Assembly (NCBI RefSeq): GCF_900188485.1 | Contig: NZ_FZPH01000004.1 | Coordinates: forward strand, 253,304 to 317,303 | Source of the DNA: Asanoa hainanensis | GTDB taxonomy: Bacteria; Actinomycetota; Actinomycetes; Mycobacteriales; Micromonosporaceae | Direction of reading: 5' to 3' | Length of the DNA: 64,000 nucleotides | Translations under genes and position numbers: made by a program | Shown: positions 7,685 through 16,856 of the stretch, piece after piece | Layout of the letters: every line of letters starts with the position of its first letter | How positions within the stretch are numbered: the stretch's first letter is position 1 | Notes under the pieces: model-generated | What the model was told of the DNA's origin: nothing | The model's database searches: none | The model's input: the letters and a program-made list of their open reading frames with translations, nothing else

Positions 7685-8242
7685 TCATAATCCAGCGGCG
7701 TCGTCGTACCGTCGGCGCAGTTCGGACATTTCCGGCCCCGGCAGCGCTTCCTTCTGAGCGAGCTCCGCGTACGAAGGCGGGAACATCTCCTTGAGACGGT
7801 CGATGTACATCGTGTCGGCGGTCGCCTCGACCACCTGGATGCCGGGCGGATCGGCGGACATGTCCATGATCAGCGGGCCGGCCAGCTTGACGGCCACGTC
7901 CCAGGGGCGGCGGGCCTCGGCCACGCCGCACAGATGAAAGCCGTAGACGGTGCGCACCGAAGCGACAGCGGTGGCGTCGGCCGGCTCGTAGCCGTAAACG
8001 TGGACGCCGCAGACCACGGAAGACTCCGCGGCCGTCGCCTGGTGTCCGGCATGGTTGTGCTGACCGGGGTCCACCTGCTCGAGCGTCGAACGCATCTTGG
8101 CCAGAATCTGCCCGCGCACGTCGGCCGGCTTGGCCTCCGATCCGCCCGAGTTGGCCAGCACGGCCGCGCCGGCGGACACCGCGAGCAGGATCACCGCCAC
8201 CCACACGAAGCGGTTCCGGAAAATCTTCACGATTGCTTTCAC
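7685..8242 (-). CDS. Hypothetical membrane-anchored extracytoplasmic protein
   Basis: The protein of about 185 residues starts with a basic segment and one membrane helix (FVWVAVILLAVSAGAAVLA), followed by an extracytoplasmic domain I do not recognise. That domain contains a histidine cluster (PGQHNHAGHQ) and two cysteines (VVCGVHVYGYEP and GFHLCGVAEA) that could form a disulfide or bind a metal. The start is taken as the GTG at 8242, preceded by GATGAG; a second GTG lies five codons further in. It is divergent from cobK. A role in metal handling is tempting given the context, but nothing in the sequence proves it. Confidence 0.65.
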   Translation of the reverse strand: MKAIVKIFRNRFVWVAVILLAVSAGAAVLANSGGSEAKPADVRGQILAKMRSTLEQVDPGQHNHAGHQATAAESSVVCGVHVYGYEPADATAVASVRTVYGFHLCGVAEARRPWDVAVKLAGPLIMDMSADPPGIQVVEATADTMYIDRLKEMFPPSYAELAQKEALPGPEMSELRRRYDDAAGL

Positions 8243-8425
8243 CTCATCGCCGGTACGGGCGCACGAGTCGCCCTGAGATCGTGGAGCTGGCCCGGCGAGG
8301 CTGGCCGTCGTCAGCACGGTTGCCCCCGTGCCGCACGGCGATATGAGCCATTTCACCACGCCCGCCCCGGCTCGGGCAACATCGATGGCCGTCAACGCGG
8401 AGACCGAAGTGGCAGACTCCTGCCC

Positions 8426-9181
8426 ATGCCGCAGGCGACCGCGCTCATCCTCGGGGGCACCACCGAGGCACGGGAGCTGGCGGAACTCCTGGCCGGCGAC
8501 GACCTCCGGGTGGTCACCTCGTACGCCGGCCGGACCACGGATCCGCGCAAGCCGCCCGGCGAGAGCCGCACCGGCGGTTTCGGCGGAGCGAAAGGGCTGC
8601 GCGACTGGCTCGCGGCGAACCAGCCCGCGACCCTCATCGACGCCACCCACCCGTTCGCCGAGACCGTCAGCGCCCACGCGGCCGAAGCGCACGGCGTACC
8701 CCGGCTGCGCCTCGTCCGTCCAGGATGGACCGAGGGGCCGGGCGACCGGTGGTTGCGGGTGGACAGCCTCGGCGGCGCCGCGGACCTGTTGCCGAAGACC
8801 GGGCGCCGCGCGCTGATCACCACCGGCCGCCAGCGGATAGCGACATTCACCACACATCCCGCGTGCACGGCGCTGGAGCTGCTCCTCGTGCGCTGCGTCG
8901 AGCCGCCCGAGGGCGACGACCTGCCCGGCAACGTCCACGTCGTGCTGGACCGGGGTCCGTACTCCCTCGACCACGAGCGTGACCTGCTCGAAGCCCACGC
9001 GATCGACGTCGTCGTGGCCAAGGACAGCGGCGGCGACGCCACCCGCGCCAAGCTCGACGCCGCCCGCGAACGCGGCATCCCGGTCATCCTGGTCGACCGT
9101 CCGCGCAAGGAGGCGATGCCGACCGTCCACACACCCGCCGAGGCCGCGGCGTGGGTCCGCGAACTACTCTCCGACGCGTGA
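8426..9181 (+). CDS. cobK: Precorrin-6A reductase, CobK
   Basis: A 251-residue NADPH-dependent reductase that converts precorrin-6A to dihydro-precorrin-6B. The nucleotide-binding start (ALILGGTTEARELAELLA), the LIDATHPFAETVSAHA block, the RRALITTGRQRIATF segment and VVVAKDSGGDATRAKLDAA near the end are diagnostic of CobK/CbiJ. The ATG at 8426 follows a GC hairpin GGCAG-ACTC-CTGCC. Its stop overlaps the cobN start as GTGA, so the two are a translationally coupled pair. No riboswitch can be seen in the 180-bp region upstream. Confidence 0.93.
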   Translation: MPQATALILGGTTEARELAELLAGDDLRVVTSYAGRTTDPRKPPGESRTGGFGGAKGLRDWLAANQPATLIDATHPFAETVSAHAAEAHGVPRLRLVRPGWTEGPGDRWLRVDSLGGAADLLPKTGRRALITTGRQRIATFTTHPACTALELLLVRCVEPPEGDDLPGNVHVVLDRGPYSLDHERDLLEAHAIDVVVAKDSGGDATRAKLDAARERGIPVILVDRPRKEAMPTVHTPAEAAAWVRELLSDA

Positions 9182-12100
9182 CGTTCGTACTGCTCTCGAC
9201 CGCCGACACCGACCTCCTCGCCGCGAGCGCCGCCGACGCGGACTGGCGCGGGGCGAACCCCGCCCGCCTGACCACCGAGGACCTGCCGGAACTGCTGCAA
9301 GGGGCCGACGGTGTCGTGGTCCGGCTGCTCGGCGGGCGCCGCACGTGGCCAGAGGGGCTGGACGCCGTGCTGGCAGCGAACCTGCCGGTGGTCGCCGTCG
9401 GTGGCGAGGCCGTCCCGGACGCCGAGCTCACCGCGCTGTCCACCGTGCCGGCCGGAGTGGTCGCCGACGCGCAGCGCTACCTGGTCGCCGGCGGCCCGGC
9501 CAACCTGCTCCAGCTGCACCGCTTCCTGGCGGACACGCTGCTGATGGCCGGCGAGGGCTTCGAGGCACCGGTCGAGTTCCCCGCGTACGGCAAGCACGGA
9601 GACCACAAAGGCAGCGGCCCAACCGTCGGCATCGTCTTCTACCGGGCGCACGCGCTGGCCGGCAACACCGCGTTCGTCGACACGCTCGCCGAGGAGGTGG
9701 GCAAGGCCGGCGGCACGCCCGTGCCCGTCTACGCGGCCTCCCTGCGCTCCGCCGAGACCGGCCTGTTCGACCTGCTCAAGGGCTGCGACGCGCTGATCGT
9801 GACGATGCTCGCGGCCGGTGGCACGACCGCGGCGGACGCGTCCGCCGGCGGCGACGACGAGGCCTGGTCGGTCGAGGCCCTGGCCGCGCTCGACGTGCCG
9901 GTGCTGCAGGGCCTGTGCCTGACCACGACCCGCGAGGCCTGGGACCGCAGCGACGCCGCGCTGACCCCGATGGATGCCGCGATGCAGGTCGCCATCCCGG
10001 AGTTCGACGGTCGCCTCATCACGGTGCCGTTCTCGTTCAAGGAGCCCGGCCCCGACGGGGTTCCGATCTACATCGCCGACCCCGAGCGGGCCGCCCGGGT
10101 GGCCGGCATCGCGCTCCGGCACGCCCGGCTCCGCACGATTCCCAACCAGGACAAGCGGCTGGCGATCGTCCTCTCGTCGTACCCGACCAAGCACTCCCGG
10201 GTCGGCAACGCGGTCGGCCTCGACACACCGGCGTCGGCCGTCGCCCTGCTGGTGAAGCTGAAGGAAGCCGGGTACGACGTGGGCGACGTGCCGACCGACG
10301 GCGACACGCTGATCCACACGCTGATCGCGGCCGGCGGGCACGACGTCGAGTGGCTCACCGAGGAACAGCTCGCGGCGGCACCGATCCGGGTGCCGGGGAT
10401 GACCTATCGCGAATGGTTCGCCGAGGTTCCGCAGAACCTCAAGGACGCGATGACCGAGCACTGGGGTACGCCGCCCGGAGAGCTCTACGTCGACAACGAC
10501 GACATCGTGCTGGCCGCGTTGCGCTACGGGAACGTCACGCTGATGATCCAGCCGCCGCGTGGCTTCGGCGAGAACCCGATCGCCATCTACCACGACCCCG
10601 ACCTGCCACCCTCGCACCACTACCTGGCCGCGTACCGCTGGCTGGACTCCAACGTGGACGCCGTCATCCACCTCGGCAAGCATGGCACCCTGGAATGGCT
10701 GCCGGGCAAGGGTCTGGGCCTGTCCGACGGGTGCGCACCGGACGCCGTGCTGGGCGACCTGCCGCTGATCTACCCGTTCGTGGTCAACGACCCGGGCGAG
10801 GGCACCCAGGCCAAGCGGCGCGGCCACGCGACGATCATCGACCACCTGGTGCCGCCGATGGCCCGGGCCGACACCTACGGCGACATGGCCAAGCTCGAAC
10901 AGCTGCTCGACGAGTACGCCACCGTCGCCGCGCTCGACCCGGCCAAGGTGCCCACGCTGCGGGCGCAGATCTGGACGCTGATCCGCGCCGCCGAGCTCCA
11001 CCACGACCTGCACGTCGAGGAACAGCCCGGCGAGGACGACTTCGACGACTTCGTCCTGCACGTCGACGGCTACCTCTGCGAGATCAAGGACTCGCTGATC
11101 CGGGACGGCCTGCACATCCTCGGTGCGCCGCCGGCCGGCGAGGCCCGGGTCAACATGGCGTTGGCGATCCTGCGCGCCCGCCAGGTCTGGGGAGGGCGCC
11201 GGGGCGCGCTGCCCGGCCTGCGCGAGGCCCTCGCCAGCCACCTCGGCCTCGACGACTCCGCGCTGGAGAGCGACGCCCTGGAAGAGGTCGCCCGCAAACT
11301 GGTGATCGCCATGGAGGCCGCGGACTGGGCACCTGAGACGGTGGCGGCGGTGACCAGCGAGACGCTCGGCAGCGCGCCGGCCGCCGTGGTCGACGTGCTC
11401 CGGTTCGCCGCCACCGAGGTGATCCCCCGGCTCGCCGCGACCACCGACGAGATCACCGCCGTGGCGCACGCCCTCGACGGCGGTTACGTCGCCGCCGGGC
11501 CGTCCGGCTCGCCGACCCGCGGCCTGGTCAACGTGCTGCCGACCGGGCGCAACTTCTACTCCGTCGACCCGAAGGCGATCCCGTCCCGCAACGCCTGGGA
11601 CGTCGGCCGGGCCTTGGCCGACTCGCTGCTCGCCCGGCACCGCGAGGACACCGGCACCTGGCCCGCGCTGGTCGGGCTGACGGTCTGGGGCACCAGCGCG
11701 ATGCGGACCCAGGGCGACGACATCGCCGAGGTGCTCGCGCTGATCGGCGTGCGCCCGGTCTGGGACGACGCGTCGCGCCGGGTCAACGGCTTCGAGGTCA
11801 TTCCGCGCGAAGAGCTGGGCCGGCCGCGGGTCGACGTGACCGTGCGCATCTCCGGCTTCTTCCGGGACGCGTTCCCGCACGTCATCGCCCTGCTCGACGA
11901 CGCGATCGCCACGGTCGCCAAGCTCGACGAGCCCGACAACTTCGTCCGGGCGCACGCCCTCGCCGACCAGGCCGAGCACGGCGACTGGCGGCGGGCCACC
12001 ACCCGGATCTTCGGTTCCAAGCCCGGCGCGTACGGTGCCGGCCTGTTGCCGTTGATCGACGCCCGGAACTGGCGCGACGACCGGGACCTAGCCGAGGTGT

Positions 12101-12720
12101 ACGCGGTCTGGGGTGGCTACGCCTACGGGCGCGGGCTGGACGGCCGGGCGGCGCGCGGCGACCTCGAGACCGTCTACCGGCGGATGGCCGTGGCGGCCAA
12201 GAACGTCGACACCCGCGAGCACGACATCGCCGACTCCGACGACTACTTCCAGTACCACGGCGGCATGGTGGCGATGGTCCGCTCCCTGCGCGGCAGCGAC
12301 CCGGCCGCGTACATCGGTGACTCGCACCGCCCCGACGACGTGCGCACCCGGTCGCTGGCCGAGGAGACCAAGCGGGTGTTCCGCGCCCGGGTGGTCAACC
12401 CGCGCTGGATCGAGGCGATGCGCCGGCACGGCTACAAGGGCGCGTTCGAGCTGGCCGCGACGGTCGACTACCTCTTCGGGTACGACGCCACGGCCGGCGT
12501 GGTCGACGACTGGATGTACGAGAAGCTCGCGGCCGCGTACGTCCTCGACCCGTCGGTGCGCGAGTTCCTCGACAAGTCGAACCCGTGGGCGCTGCGCGGC
12601 ATCACCGAGCGGTTGCTGGAGGCGGCGGAGCGTGGGCTCTGGGCCGCGCCCGACCCGGAGACCATCGACGCGTTGCGGGCTGAGTACCTCCGGACGGAGG
12701 GTGACCTGGAAGGGGCGTGA
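9178..12720 (+). CDS. cobN: Cobaltochelatase large subunit, CobN
   Basis: A 1,180-residue member of the CobN/ChlH/BchH family. It binds hydrogenobyrinic acid a,c-diamide and inserts Co2+ with the help of an ATPase complex. The signatures VIHLGKHGTLEWLPGKGLGLS and YPFVVNDPGEGTQAKRRGHA are both present, as are the late blocks TVWGTSAMRTQGDDIAEVLAL and RVDVTVRISGFFRDAFPHVI. Length is normal for the family. The start is the GTG at 9178 inside the cobK stop codon; a frame extension upstream of it overlaps cobK and is not needed. The gene is followed by the cobalamin riboswitch that controls the next operon. Confidence 0.95.
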   Translation: MTFVLLSTADTDLLAASAADADWRGANPARLTTEDLPELLQGADGVVVRLLGGRRTWPEGLDAVLAANLPVVAVGGEAVPDAELTALSTVPAGVVADAQRYLVAGGPANLLQLHRFLADTLLMAGEGFEAPVEFPAYGKHGDHKGSGPTVGIVFYRAHALAGNTAFVDTLAEEVGKAGGTPVPVYAASLRSAETGLFDLLKGCDALIVTMLAAGGTTAADASAGGDDEAWSVEALAALDVPVLQGLCLTTTREAWDRSDAALTPMDAAMQVAIPEFDGRLITVPFSFKEPGPDGVPIYIADPERAARVAGIALRHARLRTIPNQDKRLAIVLSSYPTKHSRVGNAVGLDTPASAVALLVKLKEAGYDVGDVPTDGDTLIHTLIAAGGHDVEWLTEEQLAAAPIRVPGMTYREWFAEVPQNLKDAMTEHWGTPPGELYVDNDDIVLAALRYGNVTLMIQPPRGFGENPIAIYHDPDLPPSHHYLAAYRWLDSNVDAVIHLGKHGTLEWLPGKGLGLSDGCAPDAVLGDLPLIYPFVVNDPGEGTQAKRRGHATIIDHLVPPMARADTYGDMAKLEQLLDEYATVAALDPAKVPTLRAQIWTLIRAAELHHDLHVEEQPGEDDFDDFVLHVDGYLCEIKDSLIRDGLHILGAPPAGEARVNMALAILRARQVWGGRRGALPGLREALASHLGLDDSALESDALEEVARKLVIAMEAADWAPETVAAVTSETLGSAPAAVVDVLRFAATEVIPRLAATTDEITAVAHALDGGYVAAGPSGSPTRGLVNVLPTGRNFYSVDPKAIPSRNAWDVGRALADSLLARHREDTGTWPALVGLTVWGTSAMRTQGDDIAEVLALIGVRPVWDDASRRVNGFEVIPREELGRPRVDVTVRISGFFRDAFPHVIALLDDAIATVAKLDEPDNFVRAHALADQAEHGDWRRATTRIFGSKPGAYGAGLLPLIDARNWRDDRDLAEVYAVWGGYAYGRGLDGRAARGDLETVYRRMAVAAKNVDTREHDIADSDDYFQYHGGMVAMVRSLRGSDPAAYIGDSHRPDDVRTRSLAEETKRVFRARVVNPRWIEAMRRHGYKGAFELAATVDYLFGYDATAGVVDDWMYEKLAAAYVLDPSVREFLDKSNPWALRGITERLLEAAERGLWAAPDPETIDALRAEYLRTEGDLEGA

Positions 12721-12766
12721 TTCCCCTCCCTTTGACGCGGGCCCGCCCAGTGGGTCACAGTGTTGA

Positions 12767-12916
12767 GCGAGCGGTGCGGAGGAACCCGGTGCGATTCCGG
12801 GGCGGTCCCGCCACTGTCACCGGGTAGCAAACCCTCACCTGATGGTCACGGCCCATTGCGGGCTGGAAGGCCGAGGGGATGCGTCGATCCGGGAGCCAGG
12901 ACACTCGGCCGCTCGC
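12767..12916 (+). ncRNA. Cobalamin riboswitch controlling the cob biosynthetic operon
   Basis: Between cobN and the chelatase gene lie all main elements of a B12 riboswitch. A perfect 8-bp closing helix is formed by 12767-12774 (GCGAGCGG) with 12909-12916. Inside it are the GCGGAGGAACCCGGTGCGA core, the invariant GCCACTG at 12810-12816, and the B12 box GGGAGCCAGGACAC at 12891-12904. The first downstream start codon is only 50 bp past the closing helix. High adenosylcobalamin would be expected to shut down the operon that follows. Confidence 0.92.
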
Positions 12917-12965
12917 CGTAGAACCATCGCGGGCGTGGACACCCGCGGAAGGGATTGAGCGTGCG

Positions 12966-14909
12966 ATGAGTTCCGCGTACCCGTTCTCCGCCGTCGTCGG
13001 CCTCGCCGACCTGCGCCAGGCCCTGCTGCTCAACGCCGTCTCGCCGGTGATCGGCGGGGTGCTCGTGCGGGGCGAGAAGGGCACCGCGAAGTCGACGATG
13101 GTGCGCGCCCTGGCCGCGCTGCTGCCAGACATCGCGGTGGTGCCCGGCTGCCGGTTCGCCTGCGACCCGTCCGCGCCCGACGTGTCGTGTCCCGACGGGC
13201 CGCACGCCGGGGTGGCGGCTTCGGTGCGGCAGTCCCGGCTGGTCGAGCTGCCCGTCGGGGCCACCGAGGACCGGGTCGTCGGCACGCTCGACGTGCAGCG
13301 GATCCTGACCGAGGGCACGAAGGCCTACGAGCCCGGGCTGCTGGCCGCCGCGCACCGCGGGGCGCTCTACGTCGACGAGGTCAACCTGCTCCCCGACCAC
13401 CTGGTCGACCTGCTGCTCGACGCCGCCGCGATGGGGCGGGCGTTCGTCGAGCGCGACGGCGTCTCGCTCCGGCACGCGGCCCGGTTCCTGCTGGTCGGCA
13501 CCATGAACCCCGAGGAGGGCGAGCCGCGCCCGCAGCTCGTCGACCGGTTCGGCCTGGTGGTCGAGGTGGGCGCGCCGACCGCTCCCGGTGAGCGGGCCGA
13601 GGTCGTCCGTCGCCGGCTGGCGTACGAGGCCGACCCGGAGAGCTTCGTGGCCCGGTTCGCCGACGACGACGCCGCCACGGCCGAGCGGATCGTCGCGGCG
13701 CGGGCCCGGCTGCCGAAGGTCACGCTGCCCGACGCCGCGCTGGACCGGATCGCCCGGATCTGCCTGGCGTACGGGGTCGACGGCCTGCGCGCCGACATCG
13801 TCATCGCCCGCACCGCCGTCGCGCTGGCCGCCTGGCGCGACCGCCCGGTGGTCGCCGACTCCGACATCGACGACGCGGCCCGGCTGGCGTTGCCGCACCG
13901 GCGCCGGCGCGACCCGTTCGACCCGCCGGGCGCCGACCAGCAAGCCCTGGACGACGCGCTGGACCAGGCGGGCGCCTCGGACCCTGACGACGACCAGGAT
14001 CCAGGCGGTGCCGGCGGCCGCGGCTCCGGGCCCGACGACAACCCGCCGCCCGACGACAACGGCCCCGGAGGTGGCGACCAGGCCGCCGCACCGGACGCCG
14101 AGGACCGGCCCGGCGGCCCGAAGGCCGCTCCCCCACCGGCCGCCGCCGCACCGGTCGGCACCGCCTACAAGACGCGGACGCTGACCGCCCGCTCCCGTGG
14201 CCGCTACGGCCACAGTGGACGGCGCTCACCGGCCTACGCGGCGCGCGGCCGGGTCGCCGGCTCGCGCGCCCCGCACGGCCGGATCGGTGCCGTGCACCTG
14301 CCGGACACCGTGCTCGCCGCCGCCCGGGACCACCGCGGCGGCCGCGTCGCGATCCAGCAGCACCACCTGCGCGAGGCCGTCCACATCGGACGTGAGGCGA
14401 ACCTCGTGCTGTTCGTGGTCGACGCGTCCGGGTCGATGGCCGCCCGCGCCCGGATGGCCGCCGTCAAGAGCGCCGTGCTCTCGCTGCTCCGCGACGCCTA
14501 CCAGCGCCGCGACACCGTGGGCATGATCACGTTCTGGGACACCGAGGCGACCACGGTGCTGCGCCCGACGGCCAGCCACGAGGTCGGCGTGCGCCGGCTG
14601 GCGGACCTGCGCACCGGCGGGCGCACCCCGCTGGCCGCCGGGCTCACCGCGGCCGCCCGGACGCTGGCCGGGGAACGCCGCCGCGACCCGCTGCGCCGCC
14701 CGCTGCTGGTCGTCGTCACGGACGGCCGCTACACCCGCGGTCCCGACCCGCGCACGGTCGCACCGGCCCTCTCCGGGGTGCCCAGTGTCGTGGTCGACTG
14801 CGAGAGCGGCCCCGTCCGGCTCGGCATGGCCCGCACGCTGGCCTCGGCCCTGGACGCCGAGTACCTCCCGCTCGCGGCGCTGTCCGCCGCCACCCTCAAG
14901 GCGGTGTGA
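12966..14909 (+). CDS. Magnesium/cobalt chelatase ATPase-VWA subunit (ChlI/ChlD-type fusion)
   Basis: A 647-residue AAA+ protein with an integrin-like domain. Residues 1 to about 320 are a ChlI-type ATPase: Walker A GEKGTAKST at 36-44, then the YVDEVNLLPDHLVDLLL Walker B region. A long acidic, Pro/Gly-rich linker of about 90 residues follows. The C-terminal von Willebrand A domain starts near 480, with the MIDAS motif DASGSM (Asp486) intact. In actinobacteria such proteins replace CobS and CobT as the ATPase partner of CobN, which lies just upstream. The ATG at 12966 is the first start after the riboswitch. Confidence 0.88.
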   Translation: MSSAYPFSAVVGLADLRQALLLNAVSPVIGGVLVRGEKGTAKSTMVRALAALLPDIAVVPGCRFACDPSAPDVSCPDGPHAGVAASVRQSRLVELPVGATEDRVVGTLDVQRILTEGTKAYEPGLLAAAHRGALYVDEVNLLPDHLVDLLLDAAAMGRAFVERDGVSLRHAARFLLVGTMNPEEGEPRPQLVDRFGLVVEVGAPTAPGERAEVVRRRLAYEADPESFVARFADDDAATAERIVAARARLPKVTLPDAALDRIARICLAYGVDGLRADIVIARTAVALAAWRDRPVVADSDIDDAARLALPHRRRRDPFDPPGADQQALDDALDQAGASDPDDDQDPGGAGGRGSGPDDNPPPDDNGPGGGDQAAAPDAEDRPGGPKAAPPPAAAAPVGTAYKTRTLTARSRGRYGHSGRRSPAYAARGRVAGSRAPHGRIGAVHLPDTVLAAARDHRGGRVAIQQHHLREAVHIGREANLVLFVVDASGSMAARARMAAVKSAVLSLLRDAYQRRDTVGMITFWDTEATTVLRPTASHEVGVRRLADLRTGGRTPLAAGLTAAARTLAGERRRDPLRRPLLVVVTDGRYTRGPDPRTVAPALSGVPSVVVDCESGPVRLGMARTLASALDAEYLPLAALSAATLKAV

Positions 14910-14913
14910 GGCC

Positions 14914-15528
14914 ATGCCACAGGGCAAGGTGGAGCGCGTACCCGACGACGGCCTGACCACCCGCGAACGCCGCCGCCAGCCGTTGCTGGCCGTGCACACC
15001 GGCACCGGCAAGGGCAAGTCGACGGCCGCGTTCGGGATGGCGCTGCGGGCCTGGAACGCGGGCTGGCCGATCGTGGTCTTCCAGTTCGTCAAGAGCCCGA
15101 AGTGGCGGGTCGGCGAGGAGACCGCGCTCAAGGCGCTCGGCGAGCACCACGCCAGCACCGGCACCGGTGCGCCCGTGACCTGGCACAAGATGGGCGAGGG
15201 CTGGTCGTGGCTGGCCCGGCCGGGCGACGAGCGCGACCACGCCGCCGAGGCCGCGGAGGGCTGGGCACAGGTCAAGCGCGACCTGGCCGAGGAGCGGTAC
15301 CGGTTCTACGTGCTCGACGAGTTCACGTACCCGATGAAATGGGGTTGGGTCGACGTCGACGAGGTCGTGGCGACGCTACGCGAGCGGCCCGGCAACCAGC
15401 ACGTCCTGGTCACCGGCCGGGACGCGGCGCCCGCGCTGGTCGACGCGGCCGACCTGGTCACCGAGATGACCAAGGTCAAGCACCCGATGGACGCCGGCCG
15501 CAAGGGTCAGCAGGGCATCGAGTGGTAG
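14914..15528 (+). CDS. cobO: Cob(I)yrinic acid a,c-diamide adenosyltransferase, CobO
   Basis: A 204-residue CobO/BtuR-type enzyme that attaches the 5'-deoxyadenosyl group to cobalt. The P-loop HTGTGKGKSTAAFGMALRA is the family hallmark (with its reversed use for adenosyl transfer), followed by the VVFQFVKSPKWRVGEE and FYVLDEFTYPMKWGW blocks and HVLVTGRDAAPALVDAADLVTEM. Length is standard. It starts 4 bp after the chelatase stop, and its end overlaps the cobB start by 7 bp, so it is part of the riboswitch-controlled operon. Confidence 0.95.
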   Translation: MPQGKVERVPDDGLTTRERRRQPLLAVHTGTGKGKSTAAFGMALRAWNAGWPIVVFQFVKSPKWRVGEETALKALGEHHASTGTGAPVTWHKMGEGWSWLARPGDERDHAAEAAEGWAQVKRDLAEERYRFYVLDEFTYPMKWGWVDVDEVVATLRERPGNQHVLVTGRDAAPALVDAADLVTEMTKVKHPMDAGRKGQQGIEW

Positions 15529-16856
15529 CCACCCCACGGATCGTGGTGGCCGCACCGGCATCCGGGCACGGCAAGACGACCGTCGCCGGCGGGCTGCTCG
15601 CGGCCTTCGCCGCCCGGGGCCGCCGCGTGGCCGGCTTCAAGGTCGGCCCGGACTACATCGACCCCGGCTACCACGCGCTGGCCAGCGGCCGGCCGGGCCG
15701 CAACCTCGATCCGGTGCTGGTCGGCGAGGAGCGGATCGCGCCGCTGTTCGCCCACGGTGCCGCCGGCGCGGACGTCGCGATCGTCGAGGGCGTCATGGGC
15801 CTGTACGACGGCCGGGCGCACGCGGGCGAGCACGGCTCGACCGCGCAGGTGGCCAAGTTGCTGAAAGCGCCGGTGCTGCTGGTGGTCGACGGCTCCGCAG
15901 TCGGGCGCTCGGTCGCCGCGCTGGTGCACGGATTCCGGGGCTTCGACCCGACGCTGCGGCTGGCCGGCGTGGTGCTCAACAAGGTCGGCTCCGACCGGCA
16001 CGAGGCGATCCTGCGCGAGGCCCTGGAGGAGACCGGCACGCCGGTGCTGGGAGTGCTGCGCCGCAGCGATGCCGTGTCCGCGCCGTCGCGGCATCTCGGC
16101 CTGGTGCCCGTCGTGGAACGCCGCGCCGAGGCGGCCGCCGCGATGACGGCACTCGCGGAGCTGATCGCGTCCAGTGTGGACCTCGACGCGGTCGCCGCCG
16201 AGGCCGCGACGGCGCCGCCGCTGGTGGTCGAACCGTGGGCACCGCCGGCGGTCGCGACCTCGAACCGCCCGGTCGTCGCCGTCGCCGGTGGGCCCGCGTT
16301 CAGCTTCGGCTATGCCGAGACCACCGAGCTGCTGACGGCGGCCGGCGCCGAGGTCGTCACGCTGGACCCGTTGCACGACGAGGCTCTGCCGCCGCGCACC
16401 GCGGCGCTGGTCGTCGGCGGCGGCTTCCCCGAGGTGTACGCGGCCGAGCTGTCCGCGAACGCCCCGCTGCGGTCGGCCGTGGCCGGCCTGGCCGCCGCCG
16501 GTGCGCCGATCGTGGCCGAGTGCGCCGGGCTACTCTGGCTGGCCCGCAGCCTGGACGAGGCGCCGATGTGCGGCGTGCTCCCGGCCGACGCGGCGATGAC
16601 CGGCCGCCTCACCCTCGGATACCGCGACGCGGTGGCCATCTCGCCGAGCTGGCTCGCGCCGGTCGGCACCCGGGTCACCGGGCACGAGTTCCACCGGACG
16701 GCGACCACACCGGGCGCGGGTGCCACGCCGGCCTGGGCGTGGCGCGAACGGCCGGGCGAAGGCTTCGTGGCGGGCAACGTGCACGCCTCCTATCTGCACC
16801 TGCACTGGGCGGGCACGCCCGAGATCGCGGAACGGTTGGTGGCGGCATGCGCCTGA
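15522..16856 (+). CDS. cobB: Hydrogenobyrinic/cobyrinic acid a,c-diamide synthase, CobB
   Basis: An ATP- and glutamine-dependent amidotransferase that amidates the a and c side chains of the corrin ring. The N-terminal half has the P-loop ASGHGKTTVAGGLLAAF and the VGPDYIDPGYHALASGRPGRN substrate segment. The C-terminal half is a CobB-type class I glutaminase with the catalytic cysteine near 334 (IVAECAGLLWLA) and a histidine-containing end (GNVHASYLHLHW). The start is a GTG at 15522, overlapping cobO; no better start lies further in. With CobN downstream in the pathway, the substrate is probably metal-free hydrogenobyrinate. Confidence 0.93.
   Translation: MVATPRIVVAAPASGHGKTTVAGGLLAAFAARGRRVAGFKVGPDYIDPGYHALASGRPGRNLDPVLVGEERIAPLFAHGAAGADVAIVEGVMGLYDGRAHAGEHGSTAQVAKLLKAPVLLVVDGSAVGRSVAALVHGFRGFDPTLRLAGVVLNKVGSDRHEAILREALEETGTPVLGVLRRSDAVSAPSRHLGLVPVVERRAEAAAAMTALAELIASSVDLDAVAAEAATAPPLVVEPWAPPAVATSNRPVVAVAGGPAFSFGYAETTELLTAAGAEVVTLDPLHDEALPPRTAALVVGGGFPEVYAAELSANAPLRSAVAGLAAAGAPIVAECAGLLWLARSLDEAPMCGVLPADAAMTGRLTLGYRDAVAISPSWLAPVGTRVTGHEFHRTATTPGAGATPAWAWRERPGEGFVAGNVHASYLHLHWAGTPEIAERLVAACA

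Noticed and set aside
8405-8425. Minus-strand CAGGAGTCTGCC near the cobK start, resembling a B12 box
   Set aside because: No GCCACTG core or closing helix lies at the right distance on that strand; the riboswitch body would fall within cobK. It is better read as a short hairpin before cobK.
8392-11979. A 1,195-residue open frame on the minus strand opposite cobK-cobN
   Set aside because: It is antisense to two certain genes, rich in Arg/Gly/His/Val as expected for a shadow of GC-rich coding DNA, and has no domain.
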